A stretch of 64,000 nucleotides of DNA from assembly GCA_023387815.1 (NCBI GenBank), contig JAEWHK010000063.1:124001-188000 (forward strand), given 5' to 3'. Both the position numbers and the translations under genes were made by a program. The DNA comes from Pseudomonadota bacterium. GTDB taxonomy: Bacteria > Pseudomonadota > Gammaproteobacteria > Burkholderiales > Burkholderiaceae_B. The notes beneath the pieces are model-generated. The model worked only from the letters and a program-made list of their open reading frames with translations. It was not told the DNA's origin and made no database searches. Below, piece by piece: positions 49,511 to 57,955 of the stretch (position 1 is the first letter of the stretch; each line of letters starts with the position of its first letter).

Positions 49511-51847
49511 TCACACTTGCTGGAGCTGGTTCCCGATGGGCAGATCACGAATCCGTTTGCCGGTGGCAGCGAAAATGGCGTTACACAATGCCGCTGACAC
49601 GGGTGGCGTTCCGGGTTCGCCAATGCCGCCCAGGGGAGCATCATAGTCCTTTGCAGGAACCAGATGCACGTGAATTTCGCGTGGGGCACTCATCATGGAT
49701 GTGATACGGTAGTCATGGAAATTGCTCTGTACCGCCGCACCATTCTTGAAGCTGATTTCGCCCAGCGTCGCCAGACTGATGCCCATGACGGTAGCGCCCT
49801 CGATCTGAGAACGGATGCGTTCGGGATTGACCTGCGGCCCGCAATCCACAGCCACATCAACACGTGGAATAGACAGCTCTCCCTTGTCCGATAATTCGAT
49901 ATGCACAACCTTAGCGACATAGGTCACAAAGCTGTAGTGCATTGCCAGACCCATGGCCTGCTGCTTGCTCGCGGTCTTGCCCCAACCGGCGGCTTTTGTG
50001 ACAACTTCAATCACATTTCGCATACGGCCGGTATCTACCGGATATAACTGGGGTGATTCGTCATGGTTCCATACATCGGACAGTTCACCAGGATCAATAC
50101 GTCGAGGCGGACCAATCAGATCCAGCAGAAAATCACGATGATCCTTGCCCAGTTCTGCGGCCATCTCTGCAACGAATGACTGGATTGCAAATGCGCGCGG
50201 AATATTGGAAACAGAGCGGAACCAGCCAATCCGGGTATGTGCTTCTGCGGGCGGGTTTTCCACGCGTACATTGGGTATGGCAAATGGCACGTTGGCCGCG
50301 CCCATGCCAAGTTCTCCGGCTGATTGAATATTTGTCTTGGCAAACGTCGAACCAATGGTTGGCGCTGCACTGCGATGCAGCCATGCCGTGACCTTGCCCT
50401 TTTCATCTATCGCCGCTTCCAGATGCTCGACGGACACCGTGTGATAATAGGAATGCTGAATGTCATCTTCGCGTGTCCAGGTCACCTTGACAGGCTTGCC
50501 GCCCATGGCCTTGGACAACAGCCCTGCCTCAACCACGAAATCCGGTTTGGATTTGCGACCGAAACCGCCACCCAGCAACGTCTGATTGACCTTGACGCTC
50601 TCGGGTGGCAGTTCCAGCCACTTGGCCAGCATGTCATGCGTCGCCTGGGGCGCCTGTACACTGGCCCAGGCTTCACATTTGCCATCAACAATGCGCACCG
50701 TTGCAACCGGCGTTTCCATCGGCGCCTGCGCCAGATGCGGAATGTAATATTCGGCCTTGATGTGCTTATCGGCCGATGCCATCGCAGCCGCGGCATCGCC
50801 ATCGTTCCTGACAGCTTTCTCTGCTGGTTTGCGTACAGATTCTTCCAGCGTCTTGCGATACTCCGCCGAATCATAACCGGCATGCACACCACCGTCCCAT
50901 TCAATTTTCAAAGCCTTGCGACCTGCAATGGCGGCCCAGGTATTGGTCGCAATCACAGCGACGCCACCTAGCGGATTGAACATGGCAGGCGGCGGGGAAC
51001 CAGGAATGGTCGTCACTTTGACAACACCAGGCACCTTCAAGGCTTCCGTATCGTCTACTTTGACCAGCTTCCCGCCAAACACGGGCGGTCTTGCCACTAC
51101 CGCATAAAGCATGCCATCAAGCCTGATGTCCTGACCGTATTGCGCACGACCCGTGACAATATCCTTGCCATCAGCCAGGCGCGTCTCACCTTTTCCGATA
51201 TAGCGAAATGCATCGGCCGATTTGAGTTTCAGCGTTTGCGGTGCCGGCACCTCCAGACTGGCGGCCTTTTGCGCAACCTCACCATAGCCCAGCTTGCGGC
51301 CACTGGGTTTGTGGACAAGCTCATGATTGCTGGCCTCTACCTCTGATTCGGGCACCTGCCACTGACTGGCTGCGGCAGATACCAGCATGGCACGGGCGGC
51401 AGCACCGACGCGTCTCATGGGCATGAAGAAATGACGGACACTTCGGGAACCGTCTGTGTCCTGATTCCCGAAGCGTGCCTCTTCGGCCCAGGCCTGTTTG
51501 ACCGTGACCCGGCTCCAGTCCGCATCCATTTCATCTGCAATAACCATGGGAAGACTGGTGCGCACGCCCTGTCCCATTTCTGCCCGATGACAGAGAATGG
51601 TCACCGCCCCATCCGCGGCGATGGCCACAAAGACCAGTGGATTTTCAACCGCACCATGCGGCATGGAGTTCACCCCATACTTCCTGGGCGCTTTCTTCTC
51701 TTCACCTTCCGCAAAGGAACGCACCGGCAGGCCGACTGCCAGCACCAGCCCGCCAAGCGCCATGCCCTTGAGCATATTGCGTCGACTGATATTGCTGATT
51801 TTGGCGTCAGCGGCCGCCATCACAATTGAATTTTCTCGAATATTCAT
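49511..51847 (-). CDS. Molybdopterin-binding large subunit, IorB/aldehyde oxidoreductase type
   Basis: A 778-residue large subunit of the xanthine-oxidase family, closest to isoquinoline 1-oxidoreductase beta (IorB). The N-terminus has a Tat signal (SRRNMLKGMALGG near 20). HRAEMGQGVRTSLPMVIADEMD lies near 90, GGGFGRKSKPD near 425 binds cofactor, and GGIGEPGTPPVSAA near the C-terminus holds the catalytic glutamate. It would hydroxylate a heterocycle or oxidise an aldehyde in the periplasm. Its start overlaps the stop of the iron-sulfur subunit gene by 4 bases. The cytochrome c subunit found in some relatives is absent here. Confidence 0.86.
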   Translation of the reverse strand: MNIRENSIVMAAADAKISNISRRNMLKGMALGGLVLAVGLPVRSFAEGEEKKAPRKYGVNSMPHGAVENPLVFVAIAADGAVTILCHRAEMGQGVRTSLPMVIADEMDADWSRVTVKQAWAEEARFGNQDTDGSRSVRHFFMPMRRVGAAARAMLVSAAASQWQVPESEVEASNHELVHKPSGRKLGYGEVAQKAASLEVPAPQTLKLKSADAFRYIGKGETRLADGKDIVTGRAQYGQDIRLDGMLYAVVARPPVFGGKLVKVDDTEALKVPGVVKVTTIPGSPPPAMFNPLGGVAVIATNTWAAIAGRKALKIEWDGGVHAGYDSAEYRKTLEESVRKPAEKAVRNDGDAAAAMASADKHIKAEYYIPHLAQAPMETPVATVRIVDGKCEAWASVQAPQATHDMLAKWLELPPESVKVNQTLLGGGFGRKSKPDFVVEAGLLSKAMGGKPVKVTWTREDDIQHSYYHTVSVEHLEAAIDEKGKVTAWLHRSAAPTIGSTFAKTNIQSAGELGMGAANVPFAIPNVRVENPPAEAHTRIGWFRSVSNIPRAFAIQSFVAEMAAELGKDHRDFLLDLIGPPRRIDPGELSDVWNHDESPQLYPVDTGRMRNVIEVVTKAAGWGKTASKQQAMGLAMHYSFVTYVAKVVHIELSDKGELSIPRVDVAVDCGPQVNPERIRSQIEGATVMGISLATLGEISFKNGAAVQSNFHDYRITSMMSAPREIHVHLVPAKDYDAPLGGIGEPGTPPVSAALCNAIFAATGKRIRDLPIGNQLQQV

Positions 51848-52308
51848 TTTGCACCTCGTTCCTGCGCAACATTCTTGATCGCGCTACGAATGCGTGTGTA
51901 GGTGCCACAGCGACATAAATTTCCGCTCATTGCGGCGTCAATATCGGCATCAGAGGGTGCAGGCGTTTTCTTGAGCAAGGCCGTGGCAGACATGATCTGT
52001 CCGGTCTGACAGAAACCGCATTGCGGTACGCCCATTTCTACCCAGGCCTCCTGTACTGCCTTGCCCGTTTCATCATCCGCCATTGCTTCAATGGTGACAA
52101 TTTTCTTGCCCTGGGCGGCGGAGATTGGCGTGACACAGGAGCGTATGGGCTCGCCATCCAGATGCACCGTACAGGCGCCGCAAAGTGACATGCCACAGCC
52201 GAACTTGGTGCCGGTGAATCCCAGATGATCCCGCAGTGTCCATAGGATTGGCGTGTCGCCAGGCAGGTCTACGTCGTGCCTGTCTCCGTTAATTTCAAGT
52301 GTAATCAT
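51844..52308 (-). CDS. (2Fe-2S) small subunit, IorA type
   Basis: A 154-residue iron-sulfur subunit. The ferredoxin-type cluster is FGCGMSLCGACTVH with the further Cys in RSCVTP (residues about 38-60), and the second all-helical domain has CGFCQTGQ and CRCGTYTRI (near 100 and 132). All eight cysteines expected for two [2Fe-2S] centres are present. It passes electrons from the Mo site to an outside acceptor. The 4-base overlap couples it to the large subunit gene, and it has no signal of its own, so it is likely exported with the Tat-tagged partner. Confidence 0.88.
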   Translation of the reverse strand: MITLEINGDRHDVDLPGDTPILWTLRDHLGFTGTKFGCGMSLCGACTVHLDGEPIRSCVTPISAAQGKKIVTIEAMADDETGKAVQEAWVEMGVPQCGFCQTGQIMSATALLKKTPAPSDADIDAAMSGNLCRCGTYTRIRSAIKNVAQERGAK

Positions 52309-52511
52309 TGCAGTATTCCTTTCTGTTCATTGACCTTCAGGAAACCAATTAACTGCATCGCCTTGTTACCGCCGCTTCGGACACAGTCAGACCAGCCTTC
52401 CACCTGATTTCGAGTATAGCAAGTCCTGGCAGTTTGTGATCACATTTGTTTTTATGACAGTTGCGATATTGACTTACGCAACGTGATAATTGCGACTCGA
52501 AATTGACCAAT

Positions 52512-52546
52512 CAAAAAAACGCGGCTCGTCATCAGGACGAACCGCG
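52512..52546 (-). terminator. Rho-independent terminator of the aldehyde dehydrogenase gene
   Basis: CGCGGCTCGTC/GACGAACCGCG (one mismatch) makes an 11-bp stem with loop ATCAG, followed on the minus strand by a run of seven T. It lies about 50 bases past the aldehyde dehydrogenase stop and separates it from the IorA gene promoter. Confidence 0.8.
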
Positions 52547-52594
52547 CCTATCAGATCTGCGGACCGCAACGGGCAGCCCGCTCACAACATCAGA

Positions 52595-54118
52595 TCAGAA
52601 GAAGCCCAGCGCTTTCGGACTGTAGCTTACCAGCAGGCATTTGGTTTGCTGGTAATTGGAAAGCGCCATTTTATGAGTCTCACGACCAATGCCCGATTGT
52701 TTGTATCCGCCAAATGCCGCATGGGCAGGATACAGATGATAGCAATTGGTCCACACGCGACCTGCTTCAATGCCGCGACCCATGCGGTAGGCACGTGATC
52801 CGTCCCGTGTCCAGACACCGGCGCCTAGACCATAGTATGTGTCATTGGCGATTTCCAGTGCTTCATCTTCATCGCGGAAGGTCGTGACGGATGCAACGGG
52901 GCCAAAGATTTCTTCCTGGAAGATACGCATATCATTTTTGCCTTTAAGCATCGTAGGCGACACGTAGAAGCCGTCTTCCAGGCTCTCGACGCGATTACGC
53001 TCACCGCCTGTCAGGCAGCTTGCACCTTCACCGCGGCCAATATCGATGTATCCCAGGATTTTGTCCAGTTGCGCCTGCGATGCCTGCGCGCCAACCATCG
53101 TATTCATATCCAGCGGATTACCTGTCTTGATTTTCTGCACGCGGTTGATGGCTTTTTCGATGAACGCATCGTAGATCGATTCCTCGATCAGTATCCGTGA
53201 TGGGCATGTGCAAACTTCACCCTGATTGAGCGCGAACATGGATAGGCCTTCCAGCGCCTTATCAAAGAACTCATCACTCTGATCCATCACATCTGCAAAG
53301 AAGATATTGGGACTTTTGCCGCCAAGCTCCACTGTGGATGGAATCAGACTATCGGCGGCGGCGTGCAGAATGTGTTTACCGGTGGCGGTTGATCCGGTGA
53401 AGGCAATTTTGGCAATCCGCTTATTGGTGGCCAGCGCGTTACCGGCTTCCTTGCCGTAACCATTCACAATATTGATGACACCGGGTGGGAAAAGATCGCC
53501 GACGATTTCCATCAGAACCAGAATGGACGCAGGCGTTTGCTCGGCGGGTTTGAGTACAACGCAGCAACCCGCAGCCAGCGCTGGCGCCAGTTTCCAGATG
53601 GCCATCAGAATCGGGAAATTCCATGGAATGATCTGGCCCACAACGCCCAGTGGTTCATGAAAATGGTAGGCCACCGTTGTGTTGTCGATTTCTGAAATGG
53701 TGCCTTCCTGCGCCCTGATGCATCCGGCAAAGTAACGCAGATGGTCAACGGCAAGTGGCAGGTCGGCGGCCATGGTTTCACGCAGGGGCTTGCCGTTATC
53801 TATGGTTTCGGCCACTGCCAGCACCTTCAGATTCTGCTCAATGCGATCAGCCATTTTCAGCAGCAGATTGGATCGCTCTGTCGCGGAGGTCTGACCCCAT
53901 GCCTTGCGCGCGGCGTGTGCAGCCTCCACGGCGCGCTCCACGTCATCCGCATTGGAGCGTGGGACTTCGCAAAACACCTGTCCATTCACAGGTGAAATAT
54001 TCTGGAAGTATTCGCCTGAGACCGGCTCTACCCATTTCCCTCCAATGTAATTGCCGTACTTGGTCTTGTAAGGATAATCAGTATCAATGCCGAACTGTTT
54101 CAAATCGGATAGATTCAT
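52595..54118 (-). CDS. NAD-dependent aldehyde dehydrogenase, ExaC/AcoD type
   Basis: A 507-residue cytosolic ALDH. Features are IIPWNFPILMAIWKLAPALAAG (near 160), FTGSTATGK (near 225), VELGGKSPNIFF with the general-base Glu (near 250) and the catalytic cysteine in NQGEVCTCPSR (near 302), the form characteristic of ExaC, AldB and AcoD. They oxidise acetaldehyde and other small aldehydes. It has a matching -24/-12 promoter and is divergent from an AcoR-type activator. It may handle the aldehyde made by the PQQ alcohol dehydrogenase upstream in the window or the product of acetoin cleavage. Confidence 0.9.
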   Translation of the reverse strand: MNLSDLKQFGIDTDYPYKTKYGNYIGGKWVEPVSGEYFQNISPVNGQVFCEVPRSNADDVERAVEAAHAARKAWGQTSATERSNLLLKMADRIEQNLKVLAVAETIDNGKPLRETMAADLPLAVDHLRYFAGCIRAQEGTISEIDNTTVAYHFHEPLGVVGQIIPWNFPILMAIWKLAPALAAGCCVVLKPAEQTPASILVLMEIVGDLFPPGVINIVNGYGKEAGNALATNKRIAKIAFTGSTATGKHILHAAADSLIPSTVELGGKSPNIFFADVMDQSDEFFDKALEGLSMFALNQGEVCTCPSRILIEESIYDAFIEKAINRVQKIKTGNPLDMNTMVGAQASQAQLDKILGYIDIGRGEGASCLTGGERNRVESLEDGFYVSPTMLKGKNDMRIFQEEIFGPVASVTTFRDEDEALEIANDTYYGLGAGVWTRDGSRAYRMGRGIEAGRVWTNCYHLYPAHAAFGGYKQSGIGRETHKMALSNYQQTKCLLVSYSPKALGFF

Positions 54119-54189
54119 TTTTTCATCTCCAAGGTATTTGTTTTTGAACTGGCGGCGGGCATCAAATCCCGACGCTTCCCGGTTTCTTC

Positions 54190-54205
54190 AGCAAACTTCA
54201 TGCCA
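54190..54205 (-). promoter_or_regulatory. Sigma-54 (-24/-12) promoter for the aldehyde dehydrogenase gene
   Basis: The minus strand reads TGGCATGAAGTTTGCT, matching the RpoN consensus TGGCACG-n4-TTGCW at all but one position, with the exact GG-n10-GC spacing. The predicted start would leave a leader of about 60 bases before the ATG at 54118. Confidence 0.82.
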
Positions 54206-54262
54206 GGCCCTTAAAAGCCGGATAAATTGTGATTTGGAGTAGAATGGTTTTCATGCATGGCC

Positions 54263-54348
54263 TGCGACACGCAAAACAAAACGCAATGTGTCGCAAATCA
54301 CGACAGCAAACAGGCAACACAATTGTCATTTGCCTGTTTTTGCGACAC
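54263..54348. promoter_or_regulatory. Three TGCGACAC repeats, candidate upstream activator sites
   Basis: TGCGACAC at 54263-54270 and its reverse complement GTGTCGCA at 54288-54295 form an inverted pair, and a third TGCGACAC is at 54341-54348 just before the AcoR-type gene. The inverted pair lies 58-90 bases upstream of the sigma-54 promoter, the usual distance for an enhancer-binding protein. The third copy could mediate autoregulation. Confidence 0.65.
54308..54341 (+). terminator. Terminator-like hairpin in the AcoR-type gene leader
   Basis: AAACAGGCA/TGCCTGTTT is a 9-bp stem with a 14-base loop, followed by further T residues (five T in total). It lies 22-55 bases upstream of the regulator's start codon on the same strand, where it could attenuate readthrough or its own expression. 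Confidence 0.4.
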
Positions 54349-54362
54349 TTCTGGAGACAAAG

Positions 54363-56477
54363 ATGTTGCATCAGTCCCTGAACTCTGCCGGCATCGCGCA
54401 GCCAAATGTTTTGATCCAGCGTTCCTGGGAGCGCTGTGCCAGACATGGACGTGAGCTGGAAGACGAACCCGTTCTTCTTGACCGGGCCGATTTGAATACC
54501 CGTATGGATCAATATGCAAGCCTGCTTCAGGCGGCCGCGCCGCAAATTCAGGCAGCGCTTGGACTTGTGACGCAGGCACAGGGTATCGTTCTGCTTTCAG
54601 ATGCCAGTGGTGTGATTCTGCAATCCGCCGGAAATAATGCATTTCTGAATAAAGCCGACCAGGTTGCGCTCCGACCAGGCGTGAGCTGGGCAGAAAATTT
54701 GCGCGGCACAAATGCAATAGGAACGGCCCTTATTGAAAAAGCATTTATTCGCGTGCATGGTCAGGAGCATTTTCTTTCCCGCAACCGCATTCTGAGTTGC
54801 CATGCAGCGCCCATCCGTTCGCCGCGTGGCGAGATTCTTGGCGTTCTGGATATTTCAGGGGATGCGCGCAATCTGCCGGAATTCACTGGTGAGCTGGTAC
54901 GAATTGCTGCCAGCCAGATTTGCGCAGACATCCTCAATGGCGCGCCAGACCATATCGCCCGAATACAGTTTCAACAGGAACCGGGCCCGTTGAACTCCAC
55001 AAGCTGCGGCACCCTGCTTGTTGCGGATGGGCAGATTGTGGGCGCCGACGAAAGAGCCGTCGCACTGCTGGACACCAGCTATTCTGCGTTGCTTGATGGA
55101 CCGGCCGAGCATTGGCTGCCACAATGGAATCGATTGCATGCTGAACCGACAATCGCTTACACCACAGACGGCATGGCCTTCTACGCAACGCTGCAGTCAG
55201 AGCGCAGCCTGATCGGCGCAGGCCGGTCCGCCAGCTCGGTGTTGTCCCGCAATGCGGATGCTGACCTGGCGTTTCCTGCGCTGGCAAGGCCCTCGAAGAC
55301 CTCATCACTTGGAAACAGTCGCGAATCTGGGAATAGTCACCCATCTGCGGCAACATCAGAGGATGCGCGCGCGTCAAATGAAGCGCAGGAATTAAAAAAC
55401 ACATTCTCAAAAGGCCGACGAACAGTTCAATCTGTCGAAGACCTGCCCAAGCTCGCTCCTGATGTGCAGGACATGCTCAGACAAACCACACTTGCCATTA
55501 ACGCAGATCTGGGTGTGCTATTGCTGGGTGAAACCGGCACCGGCAAAGAAGTGTTTGCACGTCATCTTCATGCGCGCAGTCGCTGGGCTGACGGACCGTT
55601 TGTTGCCATCAACTGCGCCGCCCTGCCGGAAAGCCTGATTGAGGCGGAACTTTTTGGCTATGAGTCGGGCGCCTTCACCGGCGCACAGCGTAATGGTTCC
55701 AAAGGGCGCCTGCGGGATGCCAATGGCGGCGTCCTGTTTCTCGATGAAATCGGCGATATGCCATTGCAATTGCAATCCCGGCTGTTGCGGGTATTACAGG
55801 AGCGTGTCGTACAGCCGCTGGGCTCCGATAAAACGTGGCCGGTTCAGTTTGGCCTGATCAGCGCGACCAATCAGGATTTGCACACGCTCAGTAGCGAAGA
55901 GAAATTCAGGCAGGATCTGTATTACCGGATTCAGGATCATCAGGTTCAGCTGCCTCCTGTGCGTACACGCACTGACCTGCGAGCCTTTATCTGCGCGGAA
56001 CTGCGGCGTCATGAAAACTCACCAAGCCTGATATTCGATGACAAAACGCTGGATCTTCTTTGCGCGTATCATTGGCCGGGCAATTACCGACAACTTCGCT
56101 CCGTCCTGAAAACCCTGGCTGCCCTTTTGCCTGCAGGAAGCATCATTCGTCCCGAATCGCTGCCGCAGCATGTTCAGTTCATGCTGCAAATAAAACCACT
56201 GTTGGCAAACGAATCTATCGGGCAGACGCCTGATACCGGCGACTCGCAGACCAGCTACTTATCACCATCGTCATTGAAGCCGGAATGGAAGGCAGCAGCG
56301 ACCCATGCCCGTCACAACAGTGCACCGGATATAAGTATCAAAGCGCTGCAACGCCAGCATATCCGCCAGGCACTGGAGAAAAATCGCGGCAATGTGAGCA
56401 AGACGGCAAGAGAGCTGGGTTTGCACCGCAGCACCGTCTATCGGCAGTTGGCGGATAAAGAACCCAAGATACATTGA
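54363..56477 (+). CDS. acoR: Sigma-54-dependent AcoR-type transcriptional activator
   Basis: About 704 residues from 54363, where GGAG stands 7 bases upstream; the frame is open from 54288 but that stretch contains a DNA site and a hairpin. Order: AcoR-like N-terminus (RSWERCARHGRE), GAF domain (about 45-210), a variable linker, AAA+ ATPase (about 360-590) with GETGTGKE, the sigma-54 contact loop GAFTGA and Walker B GGVLFLDEIGD, and a C-terminal Fis-type helix-turn-helix (KNRGNVSKTARELGLHRSTVYRQL). It activates RpoN polymerase, here very probably at the divergent aldehyde dehydrogenase promoter. The ligand is unknown, perhaps an aldehyde or acetoin. Confidence 0.88.
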   Translation: MLHQSLNSAGIAQPNVLIQRSWERCARHGRELEDEPVLLDRADLNTRMDQYASLLQAAAPQIQAALGLVTQAQGIVLLSDASGVILQSAGNNAFLNKADQVALRPGVSWAENLRGTNAIGTALIEKAFIRVHGQEHFLSRNRILSCHAAPIRSPRGEILGVLDISGDARNLPEFTGELVRIAASQICADILNGAPDHIARIQFQQEPGPLNSTSCGTLLVADGQIVGADERAVALLDTSYSALLDGPAEHWLPQWNRLHAEPTIAYTTDGMAFYATLQSERSLIGAGRSASSVLSRNADADLAFPALARPSKTSSLGNSRESGNSHPSAATSEDARASNEAQELKNTFSKGRRTVQSVEDLPKLAPDVQDMLRQTTLAINADLGVLLLGETGTGKEVFARHLHARSRWADGPFVAINCAALPESLIEAELFGYESGAFTGAQRNGSKGRLRDANGGVLFLDEIGDMPLQLQSRLLRVLQERVVQPLGSDKTWPVQFGLISATNQDLHTLSSEEKFRQDLYYRIQDHQVQLPPVRTRTDLRAFICAELRRHENSPSLIFDDKTLDLLCAYHWPGNYRQLRSVLKTLAALLPAGSIIRPESLPQHVQFMLQIKPLLANESIGQTPDTGDSQTSYLSPSSLKPEWKAAATHARHNSAPDISIKALQRQHIRQALEKNRGNVSKTARELGLHRSTVYRQLADKEPKIH

Positions 56478-56688
56478 ACACCATGTCAGAATTCACATCG
56501 GCCTGACACTGTCCGCAGTCATCTCGCTGATATGTCAGATAGTCAATATTCACACGGTGTGTAACGGCACATTCAGGCGCGATGGCCCGTCCTTAAAGGG
56601 TGTCTCACGCAGCGCAGCAGAGAGCCAACAGGCCATGCCGTATCTCCCCTTGCAGAATGTCGCATTCGCCTATTTACCGGCCAGATGC

Positions 56689-56700
56689 GTATGCGCATAC
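56689..56700. promoter_or_regulatory. 12-bp palindrome before the first VOC gene
   Basis: GTATGCGCATAC lies 37 bases upstream of the first VOC protein gene. It is a perfect palindrome and could be an operator, but the motif is unknown to me and short enough to arise by chance. Confidence 0.25.
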
Positions 56701-56736
56701 TGTGGCTGACGATAAAAAATTGCAAGAGGAAAGACC

Positions 56737-57243
56737 ATGAAAATCGCATCCCGAATTTCGCCCTGCCTGTGGTTCGACACGGAAGCGGAAGCTGCTGCGC
56801 AATTTTATACAGGCATATTTCCGGACTCACGCATTACCCAGACCACCCATTACCACGGCGAGCGCGTGGCCGAGGTCAGCGGCAAGTCCGAAGGAACTGT
56901 GCTCACCGTGACTTTTGAACTGATGGGCTTCCCAATTACGGCCCTCAATGGCGGCCCCATTTTCAAGTTCAATGAAGCCGTTTCCTTGCAGGTGCACTGT
57001 GAAACACAGGAAGAAATCGATACCTATTGGGCAGCCCTTGGCGAAGGAGGTGACCCTCAAGCCCAGCAATGCGGCTGGCTGAAAGACAAATTTGGGCTGT
57101 CATGGCAGATTGCACCTGCAATCATGGGTGAACTGCTTACCACGCCGGAACGCAGCAAACGCGTATTGGATGCGCTGATGCCCATGAAGAAACTGGACAT
57201 TCAAACGCTCAAGGATGCGGCTGACAGCGCGGTGAATTCGTGA
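56737..57243 (+). CDS. VOC-superfamily (PhnB/3-demethylubiquinone methyltransferase-like) protein
   Basis: A 168-residue glyoxalase-fold protein. SPCLWFDTEAEAAAQFYTGIFPDSRI at the N-terminus, the ALNGGPIFKFNEAVSLQVHCETQEEIDTYW centre and WLKDKFGLSWQIAP are typical of the PhnB/3-dmu-9-3mt group. An RBS (AGAGGAAAG) precedes the ATG. Members often lack a known activity and are annotated as VOC proteins. A second VOC gene follows at 116 bases, so the pair may be an old duplication. Confidence 0.82.
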   Translation: MKIASRISPCLWFDTEAEAAAQFYTGIFPDSRITQTTHYHGERVAEVSGKSEGTVLTVTFELMGFPITALNGGPIFKFNEAVSLQVHCETQEEIDTYWAALGEGGDPQAQQCGWLKDKFGLSWQIAPAIMGELLTTPERSKRVLDALMPMKKLDIQTLKDAADSAVNS

Positions 57244-57359
57244 GGCTTTGTTTCTCTGATTCCCTTTACCTGACCGCTGTCATGCAACGCCAGGCGGTAT
57301 TTCATCTCACTTATCACACTTATCATTAAACGACTTTTTCCAAACCGGGAGACGACACC

Positions 57360-57809
57360 ATGAATCAGACTTCAATTATTCCCTATCTGTTCTTTGGCGG
57401 GCACTGCGAAGAAGCCCTTGAATTCTACAAAAAGGCTGTGGACGCGGAGGTTGGCATGATGATGCGGTTCAAGGACAGTCCCGAGAAACCACCGCCAGGC
57501 ATGGTACCAGAGGATTTCGACAACAAGATCATGCACACCAGCTTTCGCATCGGTAACACAATTATCATGGCGTCCGACGGCTGCGAAACAGGGGACAAAG
57601 ACAGTGGCTTCTCAGGATTCTCCCTGTCCATCGTTCCAACCGATAAAGAAGACGCCACCCGTATGTTCGATGCGCTGTCCGAAGGCGGCACAGTGACCAT
57701 GCCCCTTGGAGAAACGTTCTTCTCACCATGCTTTGGCATGCTGAAAGACCGCTACGGTCTGGAATGGATGGTGGCTATGGAGCCCGAAGAGGCGCCCGCA
57801 CAGGCGTGA
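57360..57809 (+). CDS. VOC-family PhnB-like protein
   Basis: A 149-residue VOC protein of the PhnB type: IIPYLFFGGHCEEALEFYKKAV at the N-terminus, MHTSFRIGNTIIMASDG in the middle, and FFSPCFGMLKDRYGLEWMV at the C-terminus, where E. coli PhnB has the same block. PhnB is not needed for phosphonate use and its function is unsettled. It lies 116 bases after another VOC gene and 146 bases before the SDR gene, probably in its own transcription unit (GGGAGACGACACC before the ATG). Confidence 0.83.
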   Translation: MNQTSIIPYLFFGGHCEEALEFYKKAVDAEVGMMMRFKDSPEKPPPGMVPEDFDNKIMHTSFRIGNTIIMASDGCETGDKDSGFSGFSLSIVPTDKEDATRMFDALSEGGTVTMPLGETFFSPCFGMLKDRYGLEWMVAMEPEEAPAQA

Positions 57810-57955
57810 ACAGGATCCGAACTTTGCCCGCCACGTGCTATTGTTGCCCGCCGTCAATGCGCTGAATAGACAGACTGCCGCAGCACACCTTTACGCCAGC
57901 TTGCTTCCGACTGTATGATCTGTGCTCTGAATGAGACAGTTCACAGGAGTGCAGC

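Noticed and set aside
52437..52449. CRP-like site TGTGATCACA upstream of the iron-sulfur subunit gene
   Set aside because: The two half-sites abut without the 6-base spacer required by CRP, so it is at best a different regulator's site.
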